Below, in pieces: positions 1 to 6,932 of a stretch of 43,825 nucleotides of DNA. How positions within the stretch are numbered: position 1 is the first letter of the stretch; every line of letters begins with the position of its first letter. The DNA comes from CAYWMP01 sp964459445. Lineage in GTDB: Bacteria; Desulfobacterota; DSM-4660; Desulfatiglandales; HGW-15. The DNA is taken from contig CAYWMP010000026.1 in NCBI GenBank assembly GCA_964459445.1, positions 1 to 43,825 on the forward strand. Reading direction: 5' to 3'. Under the pieces are notes generated by a model. The model worked only from the letters and a program-made list of their open reading frames with translations. It searched no databases and had not been told where the DNA came from. Position numbers and translations under genes: made by a program.

Positions 1-119
1 CCTTTTACCCTTAGAAGTACTAAGACCGTAAAATAAGTAGGAAACTGAGGCTAGGCCCTAAAGTCCCTGAGGCCGGGCCAGGATGTTTGAATCTATTTTG
101 AGCCCTGAAATCGGCGAAA

Positions 120-148
120 TTGATGCATATCATGATTTATAGTATATG
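120..148 (+). promoter_or_regulatory. possible sigma-70 promoter for the ogt-nudC pair
   Basis: TTGATG (120-125) and TATATG (143-148) are separated by 17 nt, each matching four of six consensus bases. The pair lies about 50 nt upstream of the ogt-like start codon. The rest of 1-199 shows no gene. This is a weak match and only a candidate. Confidence 0.25.
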
Positions 149-199
149 TGAACTCCTCATGGATTAGATTCATTCTCCTGAAGTTCTGGAGTAATTTCT

Positions 200-697
200 A
201 TGTCGAAGATACACGAGACATTTTATAAGTCACCGATTGGATGGGTAAGAATCGTCGGAGTCGATCATGGGATCGTGTCTCTGGGATTTTTTGATGAGGG
301 CCCCCCGGCAGTATTTTCCATCCCTCCGAGCATAAAGGAATGCGTCGAAGAACTTGATGGGTATTTCAAGGGCAAACTGAGAGAATTTTCCATCGCGTTG
401 GATATTGATGGTACTGATTTCCAAAAAACAGTATGGGCACAGGTATTGCGTATTCCATTCGGTCGGACAAGCAGTTACAAGGGTATTGCAGCGCAAATAG
501 GAAAGCCCAAAGCGGTGAGGGCCGTGGGAAATGCAAACGGCAGGAACAAGATCCCCATCATAATCCCATGCCACAGGGTTGTTGGAAGCAGCGGCAACCT
601 CACCGGGTATGGGGGCGGTCTCTGGAGAAAGGAATGGCTTCTCAACCATGAGCAAAAGTTTTCGCCCAATTCGGGAAATGAGGACACAGGACAATAA
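200..697 (+). CDS. ogt: methylated-DNA--protein-cysteine methyltransferase (Ogt/MGMT family)
   Basis: This enzyme would remove alkyl groups from O6-alkylguanine (and O4-alkylthymine) in DNA by transferring them to its own cysteine, in a single-use reaction. The 165-aa protein contains the family's active-site signature PCHRVVG with the acceptor Cys124, preceded by a helix-turn-helix-like stretch (SYKGIAAQIGKPKAVRAVG) and the Asn/Arg-rich GNANGRN segment used for DNA binding. Its length matches Ogt/MGMT proteins without an Ada regulatory domain. The ATG at 200 has GGAG eight nt upstream. nudC starts 14 nt after its stop, so the two are probably co-transcribed and form a small damage or nucleotide-sanitation unit. 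The enzyme family is clear; the choice between the names ogt and MGMT is a convention. Confidence 0.93.
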   Translation: MSKIHETFYKSPIGWVRIVGVDHGIVSLGFFDEGPPAVFSIPPSIKECVEELDGYFKGKLREFSIALDIDGTDFQKTVWAQVLRIPFGRTSSYKGIAAQIGKPKAVRAVGNANGRNKIPIIIPCHRVVGSSGNLTGYGGGLWRKEWLLNHEQKFSPNSGNEDTGQ

Positions 698-711
698 ACG
701 AGGGAATCCCA

Positions 712-1527
712 ATGCATTTTATTCCGTCTTTTCGAACCATATCAAAAGGTGAAGAACCGGGGATTTGGTTGCTTTTCCGGGGCAATAAGCTCCTGCTCCA
801 GACCATAGAGAAGGATATGGTGGCCCCTTATATTGAAGCCTGGGGGGCACTGGGAGTGGGGGTTGTCAGAACGCAGTATTTGGGCAAAATGAACGGGAAG
901 CCTTGCTACTCAGGGGAATGCACCACAGCCACATCACCGCCTGAGGGAATGGGGTTCTATCCATTGCGGCATCTTTTCAATCATGGCGAAGAATCGCTCT
1001 TTTTCCTTGGTGGTCGCGCCTTTCAGATCATGAATTGGGATCGGATGAGCCAATACTGCGGGCAATGCGGATTGAAGACAGAACCTTCTCCAAGTGAAAG
1101 GGCCAAAGTCTGTCCAAAGTGCGATCAACTAAATTTTCCCCGTTTATCGCCAGCTATTATTGTGGCCGTGATCAGGGGTGATAGAATCCTACTAGCCCAT
1201 TCAAAGCGACATCCAAGGGGGATGTATAGCGTACTCGCAGGTTTTGTTGAACCGGGTGAGACCTTGGAGGAGTGCGTGAGGCGCGAGGTAAAAGAAGAGA
1301 CCGGGGTGAAGGTGACGAATATTCAATATTTCGGAAGCCAACCCTGGCCTTTCCCGGATTCACTTATGATTGCCTTTACCGCTGAATATGTCTCAGGTGA
1401 TCTCCGGATGGATGATGATGAGATTCTGGATGCAGATTGGTACAAAGCAGATAAGATGCCCCCTATCCCCGGCAAAATCAGCATCGCTCGAAATCTTATT
1501 GATTGGTTTGTTGAAAAGCGGCTTTAG
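712..1527 (+). CDS. nudC: NADH pyrophosphatase (Nudix hydrolase NudC)
   Basis: NudC hydrolyses NAD(H) to NMN(H) plus AMP and, in studied bacteria, removes NAD caps from RNA. The 271-aa protein has the family's full layout: an N-terminal domain, a four-cysteine zinc ribbon (YCGQCG ... CPKC, near residues 121-141), then the Nudix box starting at Gly177 (GFVEPGETLEE, then REVKEETGV). The NudC-specific SQPWPFPDSLM follows shortly after the box and separates NADH pyrophosphatases from other Nudix proteins. Length is close to the E. coli enzyme (257 aa). The gene lies 14 nt downstream of ogt. nadE lies about 14 kb away on the other strand and is not obviously co-regulated. Confidence 0.95.
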   Translation: MHFIPSFRTISKGEEPGIWLLFRGNKLLLQTIEKDMVAPYIEAWGALGVGVVRTQYLGKMNGKPCYSGECTTATSPPEGMGFYPLRHLFNHGEESLFFLGGRAFQIMNWDRMSQYCGQCGLKTEPSPSERAKVCPKCDQLNFPRLSPAIIVAVIRGDRILLAHSKRHPRGMYSVLAGFVEPGETLEECVRREVKEETGVKVTNIQYFGSQPWPFPDSLMIAFTAEYVSGDLRMDDDEILDADWYKADKMPPIPGKISIARNLIDWFVEKRL

Positions 1528-1580
1528 GTAATACTGACGCCATTCCCTTAGGAAGCAAACGTGAATGGAGTCAAAGCCAA

Positions 1581-2051
1581 TCAGGAAAAAAGGATTAATT
1601 TGATTGCCTTAGGCTCAATTCGATAGGGACTTCCCTTTCCTTCATAAAAACCATGCTTACGAATGAGGTGTATTGAGAGGTCAGTCCAGATAAGTGACTG
1701 TCCGCTTTCCAGATCTCTAAGTTCGACATGGCTCTTCCTGAATAGACCGCCCGGATGCATCCAAGGACAGGGTATTGTCCCTCGTACCTCCTCCGCATTG
1801 ACTTCATATCGATTGTCAACCACAACCACATCGCCCAATTCAGTTTTGGCAGCTTTTGTAAGCACTTCGAGTTTTGCTGCTATTTGATCATGCGTCAAAC
1901 CTAGAGAACAGACCATGTCTTGGTCGTCTCTAAGGATCTCTCCCAGTTTTCTGGAATCAGAACCCATAAATGTTCCGACCATGCCGATTTCATGCATTGC
2001 ATTTTCTACTCGGTCAAGGAGAGGGCTTTGTTTGACGGGGCGAAATACCAT
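1581..2051 (-). CDS. conserved-looking hypothetical protein, 156 aa
   Basis: I do not recognise this family. The ATG at 2051 is preceded by AGGAG at seven-nt spacing, and the frame is open for 156 codons with ordinary codon use, so it is probably real. The protein looks cytosolic, with no signal peptide or membrane segment. The first half is helical and acidic (ENAMHEIGMVG ... AAKLEVLTKAAK). The second half looks beta-rich with VVVVDNRYEV, a Pro/Trp/His patch (TIPCPWMHPG) and ESGQSLIWTDLSIHLI. One cysteine lies in CPW. It is convergent with nudC (53 nt between stops) and has no operon partner. No function is proposed. Confidence 0.7.
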   Translation of the reverse strand: MVFRPVKQSPLLDRVENAMHEIGMVGTFMGSDSRKLGEILRDDQDMVCSLGLTHDQIAAKLEVLTKAAKTELGDVVVVDNRYEVNAEEVRGTIPCPWMHPGGLFRKSHVELRDLESGQSLIWTDLSIHLIRKHGFYEGKGSPYRIEPKAIKLILFS

Positions 2052-2388
2052 AGCTTAACTCCTGGGGTTTGTAAGGCTTCCATCCTAAGGTTTTGGATTT
2101 TAGTCGACAAAAAGCGAATGCACCTTACAAACTCGGCTTTAACCCTAAGAAATCAACGCTGTGTGTCACAGGCTTGAATACTCTGAAACCATCTATAGAA
2201 AAAGTAATAGACAAGTGGTTATGGGTCAAGCGGTGATTGCTATGAAGTTCAAAGAAGTTTTACCACGCCATCTTCACAGGGGTCTGAAAAAACAGCGCCT
2301 GAGTCAATTCTTTGACAAAATCCAAGGGAATCAATCACTCTAGGGGTCAACATTTGCCAGTATTTTAATGCAAGTTATTCATGTTGTT

Positions 2389-2407
2389 GAATTTGCAAGG
2401 CAAATTC
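2389..2407. promoter_or_regulatory. perfect inverted repeat next to a -24/-12 promoter
   Basis: GAATTTGC and GCAAATTC form an 8-bp perfect inverted repeat separated by AAG. It ends 14 nt upstream of the candidate sigma-54 element at 2421. That position is unusually close for an enhancer-binding protein, so it could instead be a repressor operator. Confidence 0.4.
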
Positions 2408-2420
2408 AAAGTGGCTTTGC

Positions 2421-2436
2421 AGGCATGGATTTTGCG
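2421..2436 (+). promoter_or_regulatory. candidate sigma-54 (-24/-12) promoter for the hybrid kinase
   Basis: The sequence AGGCATGGATTTTGCG keeps the invariant GG and GC at the correct spacing and a TTTTGC -12 box. Only the leading T of TGGCA is changed. The start codon is about 80 nt downstream. It resembles the sites at 20193 and 24737 (all contain GGCATGGA). Confidence 0.45.
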
Positions 2437-2516
2437 AAAACATAACATGGGGCAGTCTTAACGAGTAAAGAAAGCATTCCCAACCTTTCCAGAAAAGATA
2501 AGGAGAACCATCTGAA

Positions 2517-5500
2517 TTGAAACTCGGACTGTATAATAAGGAAGAGAAAAGAGGCGCTCGGGGCGAACAACACCCTAGTGATTTTTGTCCTGTGACGGGT
2601 TTTCCCATAACCCGTAAGCCGGATTGGACAGACATAAGTTTCGGCAAGGATTATCGGATAACGCTCAGTATCTTGGGCAGCAATATACTCATTGTACAGC
2701 CATCCGGTTATGGAACGCTTCATGATGTCGAAAAGGTTGTGCCTTTGATCAACAGGGTTGTTCGCGAAGGCATTGGCGAAGATAAGCGTTTTGTTCATGT
2801 ATCGGATTATTCAAAAGTTAGGGGAGTTTCTTTTGAGGCTCGCAAGTATTTTATTGAGCATATGAAGGGCAGGGATCAGGTCATAGCAATGATTCATTAT
2901 GGGTTGTCGGCGATATCAGGCCTAAGCGTCAAGCTCGCTAAAAGACTTAACATAATCAAGTTCAATGTTGAAATCGCTGAAGATTACGCCGATGCAGTAG
3001 ATCGGGCAGTTAAGTGGCTGGCAAAAACGGAACCCCCACCGAACCCCGCCTCCTCATCCCTTGAGATTATAGAAAACATTAATCTCATCGAATATGAAGC
3101 AGACAATTGTCCCGTTACCGGCCTACCCATTATCAATCATCCAGAATGGACTAATATTCAAGTTGGAGAAAAATCCACTGCGACATTTCAAGTCATCGGG
3201 AACAGAATTTTGCATAGCACCCTCAATGGAAATTTTAAGAATGAGGTCGGAAAAAACTTTCAGAGAAAACGCTCCGAATTCATCAAGGCGGAAATCGGCG
3301 CCGGCGAACCGTTCTTTGAGTTGCGGGATTTCTCGGCCTTGAGGGGACGCATTTCAAAGGAGACAGAGCGAATTTTAACCAATGGCGCCGACGTTGCTGA
3401 TGAAAGAATTCTCGGGATGATAGCCTATAACTCGCCAATTCCCATCAAACTCTCCGCAAATTGGGAAAGCAATCTGAGCGCACCACGCTATCCCAGGCTC
3501 ATTGTTCCGGATTACGAATCGGCCATTAAAAAGGCCTTGGAAACCCTTATGCTGGATGGGCATAGAAAAGAGACCGCACCACCCGGCGTTATAACCAATC
3601 AAGATTGGTCCCTTGACTTCAATGGTTTTTCAATAGGATACGAACTGATTGATGAGGATATCGTACATGCCATTCTGCGGGGGTATCTCCAGGAAGAACA
3701 TATCCCCCCAACGCTTAAACTGAGTGAGAAGATTATCTCATCGGTCGAATCGAGTGATCAATCCTACTATTTCGTCACCAATATGACTGCCCTCATGGGG
3801 GCCAGCCGAAAGGCGCGAAAGAGATATTTTGAGGGTCTAAAGAATCGATATGAAAATCGACCATTTAAAGCCTTAATTCATTATGGTTCAAATCGGTTCC
3901 TAAGAGCTGTTATAGGCCTTCTTAAACCAACGGCGCCTTTCAAAACCATTGGGGTAGATAGTTTGGAAAGCGCCTTGGAACTTGTAGGTGAAATGAAGAC
4001 AGACAGAAGTGCCGATGTAATTCCTTCAGCCGGCCCCTCGGAAGGCGTAGACGAACCCTCCGATGAAATTCAGAAATACCTGCAAGAGCTCATTACTTTT
4101 ATTGGCAGTATTAACTGGGAATCGGATGGGTTTGACCTCAAAGGCATGGTAGATCCCTCCCATCCCTTTAGGGCGGTTTTTGATGCCATTGCCCTTATCA
4201 AGACGGACTTGGATGATGTCATTCATGATCAAAGGAAAACCCAAGAGGCCTTCATACAGAGTGAGGCAAAGTACCAAACCATTCTGGAAAGTATTGATGA
4301 TGGTTACTATGAAGTCGATTTAAACGGCAACATCAGATTCTTTAATGATTCGCTCTGCAAAATTACCGGATATACTACTGAAGAAATGATGGACATGAAT
4401 TTCAGGCAATGCATGGATGAGAAGGATAGCGGGAAAGTCGAGGATGCCTTCAAAAAGGTGAATCTGACAGGAGGCTACTCAACCGCAATCGATTGGGAGC
4501 TTATCAGAAAGGACGGCTCAAAGGCATTTGTTGAAAGCTCAGTGTCGTTCATCAAGGATTCCGAAAATATTCCAGGTGGTTTTAGGGGAATTGTGAGGGA
4601 CGTGACCCTTCGCAAAAGATCTGAAGTAGAATTGAAAAGGGCAAAGGACTATGCCGTATCGGCAAATAAGTCCAAGAGCGATTTCTTGGCCAATATGAGT
4701 CACGAAATTCGAACACCCATGAATGCGGTCATCGGATTTACCGATATGCTGCTTGATTCCGCTCTTGATCAGAGTCAGAAAGATTATGTCATGACCCTCA
4801 AGCGGAGCGGCGAGGATCTGCTATCCATCATCAACACGATTCTCGACTTCTCTAAGATCGAAGCAGGCGATCTCGAAATGGAGGAGATCGATTTCGATCC
4901 GGAACTCGTGGCCCACGACGTGTGCGACCTCATACGTCCTAGGCTGGAAAGGAGAGATGTAGAGATTCTATGCAGGATTGGGGACGACGTCCCTTCGAAT
5001 ATAATCGGAGACCCCTTAAGGTTCAGACAAGTGCTGACAAACCTCATGGGAAATGCGTGTAAGTTTACCGAATCCGGTGAAATAGAGCTGTCTCTTTCAA
5101 TCAGGGAAGAAAAGGATGATGAGATCGAATTGCATGCTGCAGTTCGGGATACAGGCATCGGCATAGCGCAGGAAAAATTGGACACAATTTTTGAGGCGTT
5201 TCACCAGGCGGACGGTTCGACCACGAGAAAATTCGGCGGTACCGGACTCGGTCTCTCCATCTGCAGGCAGCTATCCATGCTCATGAACGGTGAGCTTTGG
5301 GTCGAGAGCGATTTGGGAAAGGGAAGTACTTTCCATTTCACTGCATGGGTCAAGAAGGGTCAAGAGACTACGCCAAAGGGATCGGGTCAAGTCGATCTGT
5401 CCGGTAAAAGCGTTCTGATAGTAGACGACAACGAAACGAATCTTGAAGTATTGAAACACGTCTTAGAGTCGGTCGGAATGTCGGCAGTTGCCTTGACCAA

Positions 5501-6227
5501 GAGCACTGAGGTCTTACAAACGCTTGAAAAGAACTCTGATAATGGAAACCCATTTGATTTCTGTTTAACTGATATTCAAATGCCAAATATGGACGGCTTG
5601 GAATTGGCAAAACAGATACGCGACCCTGGCGGACCGTTTGAAAACCTACCTCTAATCGCGTTGTCTTCTCTTATGGACAGAGATGCGCGGAAATGCGAAT
5701 CCGTCGGTTTCAACGGATTCCTGAGCAAGCCCGTGAAGACACAGAGGCTTTTGCAGATGATGGAGAGTATGCTGCGGGATCATGAAGAGGAAGATTTCGA
5801 AAAGCCGGAGAAGAGGATCGTTACCCAATATTCCGTACGGGAGGAGGCAAAGCATTCAGTAGGGATTCTCTTGGTGGAAGACAATGCAGTGAATCAGAAA
5901 TTGGCCGAAATATTGTTGAAAAAAGCAGGATATCAGGTGGTAGTCGCCAACAACGGCGCTGAGGCCATTGAAATATATTCCAAAAGTCCGGATGAATATG
6001 ACTTGATTTTTATGGATGTCCAGATGCCGATTATGGATGGGATCCAGGCCACTGAGAAAATGAGAGAGAATGGATTCAAGGATGTCCCGATTATTGCCCT
6101 AACCGCCCATGCCGTGAAGGGAGATAAGGAAAAATGTCTTGAAGCCGGGATGGACGACTACGTTACGAAGCCGATAAAAAGAGAGATTGTTCTGGAAAAA
6201 ATAAAAAAGTGGGTATTGAAGGAGTAA
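2517..6227 (+). CDS. large hybrid sensor histidine kinase: three novel N-terminal repeats, PAS, HK, two receivers
   Basis: The 1236-aa protein is a cytosolic-looking hybrid kinase. Residues ~22-168, ~196-345 and ~357-493 are three diverged copies of one ~145-aa module. The first two begin CPVTGxPI followed by PDWT/PEWT; all three share a region near xHYGxx and end in a helix with xSAxxxALExL-like spacing. I do not recognise this module. It is followed by a PAS domain (~582-705), the HisKA phospho-acceptor His729 in SHEIRTPMN, the ATP-binding domain (N box NLMGNACKF, G box GTGLGLSI) and two receiver domains with acceptors Asp1019 (TDIQMPNMDG) and Asp1167 (MDVQMPIMDG). There is no C-terminal HPt, so a separate HPt protein would be needed to pass phosphate on; one is encoded at 22285. 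The start is a TTG with AGGAG 11 nt upstream. No transmembrane helix is evident. Confidence 0.9.
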   Translation: MKLGLYNKEEKRGARGEQHPSDFCPVTGFPITRKPDWTDISFGKDYRITLSILGSNILIVQPSGYGTLHDVEKVVPLINRVVREGIGEDKRFVHVSDYSKVRGVSFEARKYFIEHMKGRDQVIAMIHYGLSAISGLSVKLAKRLNIIKFNVEIAEDYADAVDRAVKWLAKTEPPPNPASSSLEIIENINLIEYEADNCPVTGLPIINHPEWTNIQVGEKSTATFQVIGNRILHSTLNGNFKNEVGKNFQRKRSEFIKAEIGAGEPFFELRDFSALRGRISKETERILTNGADVADERILGMIAYNSPIPIKLSANWESNLSAPRYPRLIVPDYESAIKKALETLMLDGHRKETAPPGVITNQDWSLDFNGFSIGYELIDEDIVHAILRGYLQEEHIPPTLKLSEKIISSVESSDQSYYFVTNMTALMGASRKARKRYFEGLKNRYENRPFKALIHYGSNRFLRAVIGLLKPTAPFKTIGVDSLESALELVGEMKTDRSADVIPSAGPSEGVDEPSDEIQKYLQELITFIGSINWESDGFDLKGMVDPSHPFRAVFDAIALIKTDLDDVIHDQRKTQEAFIQSEAKYQTILESIDDGYYEVDLNGNIRFFNDSLCKITGYTTEEMMDMNFRQCMDEKDSGKVEDAFKKVNLTGGYSTAIDWELIRKDGSKAFVESSVSFIKDSENIPGGFRGIVRDVTLRKRSEVELKRAKDYAVSANKSKSDFLANMSHEIRTPMNAVIGFTDMLLDSALDQSQKDYVMTLKRSGEDLLSIINTILDFSKIEAGDLEMEEIDFDPELVAHDVCDLIRPRLERRDVEILCRIGDDVPSNIIGDPLRFRQVLTNLMGNACKFTESGEIELSLSIREEKDDEIELHAAVRDTGIGIAQEKLDTIFEAFHQADGSTTRKFGGTGLGLSICRQLSMLMNGELWVESDLGKGSTFHFTAWVKKGQETTPKGSGQVDLSGKSVLIVDDNETNLEVLKHVLESVGMSAVALTKSTEVLQTLEKNSDNGNPFDFCLTDIQMPNMDGLELAKQIRDPGGPFENLPLIALSSLMDRDARKCESVGFNGFLSKPVKTQRLLQMMESMLRDHEEEDFEKPEKRIVTQYSVREEAKHSVGILLVEDNAVNQKLAEILLKKAGYQVVVANNGAEAIEIYSKSPDEYDLIFMDVQMPIMDGIQATEKMRENGFKDVPIIALTAHAVKGDKEKCLEAGMDDYVTKPIKREIVLEKIKKWVLKE

Positions 6228-6255
6228 TTCCTTTACAAATAGACATAGTATCCGT

Positions 6256-6350
6256 TCCCGGGTTCGGGGTTCAATGTTCAGGGTTAAGGATAAAATGCGG
6301 TCCGGAGGTGAGAATGTAACCTTGTACCTCTGAACCTTTGAACCCCTGCT
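6256..6350. repeat. GGTTCA-type short-period repeats in imperfect inverted arrangement
   Basis: A run of GGGTTC/GGTTCAA-like units (about 6256-6287) is answered by CTGAACC/TTTGAACCCC units (about 6326-6350). The two halves are imperfect reverse complements, so the transcript could fold into a long hairpin after the kinase stop at 6227. It may serve as a 3' structure. The same style of array recurs at other gene borders in this window. Confidence 0.55.
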
Positions 6351-6482
6351 AGACATCAGCAATTGGAATTGATAAAATTCCTAAGATGAGAGACAAATAT
6401 AATACGATATTGTTTTATTTAATTAGAACGGATATAAAGTTCAGACCATCAAGCACGGATTAGGATAAAGAGGAGAAGGATC

Positions 6483-6932
6483 ATGGCTGACGGTCTTGAC
6501 GTCATCATCGTTGATGATGACCACGCGGTATGTGAGACAATCGGTGAGATCATCAAACGGTTCTATACCTGGGGCGAGGTGTTGGCATTCACCAACTCTG
6601 ATGAGGCGACTTTTTATTGCCAAGGGAAGGAGACGGGTGTTGCCGTATTCATCCTGGATGTGTTCATGGAAAACAAAACCGCGTTCAGCTTCCTCGATGC
6701 GATTGCCGAAAAATTCCCCATGGCCCATGAGGACACGATTATTATTACGGGAAATGCCAGCGATGATGTGGTGAATATGTGCGTGGCCTCCGATATTACC
6801 TATCTCCTGGAGAAACCCATCCGGGCCTATGCTTTGCAGCTTGCGGTTCGGGCCATCGTGTCAAAATACATCAAATTCGCCAAAAAACTTTTACAGGATC
6901 CGGCGTTCGCGGAGAGCGTTTCGAAGTTTTAA
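6483..6932 (+). CDS. single-domain response regulator
   Basis: This 149-aa protein is a receiver domain with a short helical tail and no output domain. It has the acidic pocket (VDDDH), the phospho-acceptor aspartate in FILDVF (near residue 59), the conserved Thr in IIITGNA and the Lys in LLEKPI. The tail (VSKYIKFAKKLLQDP) is amphipathic. The site after the acceptor reads VFMENK rather than the usual xMPxMDG, so the partner surface is atypical. A GGAGAAGG ribosome-binding site precedes the ATG. It sits 255 nt after the hybrid kinase and could be a partner, but that is position only. Its stop codon overlaps the stop of the convergent prkA-like gene by 4 nt. Confidence 0.85.
   Translation: MADGLDVIIVDDDHAVCETIGEIIKRFYTWGEVLAFTNSDEATFYCQGKETGVAVFILDVFMENKTAFSFLDAIAEKFPMAHEDTIIITGNASDDVVNMCVASDITYLLEKPIRAYALQLAVRAIVSKYIKFAKKLLQDPAFAESVSKF

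Larger units (their letters stand above)
2052..2516. other. 465-nt intergenic region with promoter elements for the large hybrid kinase
   Basis: It lies between two divergent genes. An open frame at 2161-2343 has no ribosome-binding site and is probably chance. The supported content is near the right end: a perfect palindrome (2389-2407), a -24/-12 promoter match (2421-2436) and the AGGAG ribosome-binding site (2501-2505) for the TTG start at 2517. Confidence 0.5.

Noticed and set aside
2161..2343. 60-codon open frame upstream of the large hybrid kinase
   Set aside because: GTG start without a ribosome-binding site and no protein-like pattern; it lies in the kinase's upstream region.
6369..6403. 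TTGATA and TATAAT as a sigma-70 promoter for the receiver gene
   Set aside because: The TATAAT is perfect but the spacing to TTGATA is 23 nt, too long, and no other -35 fits.
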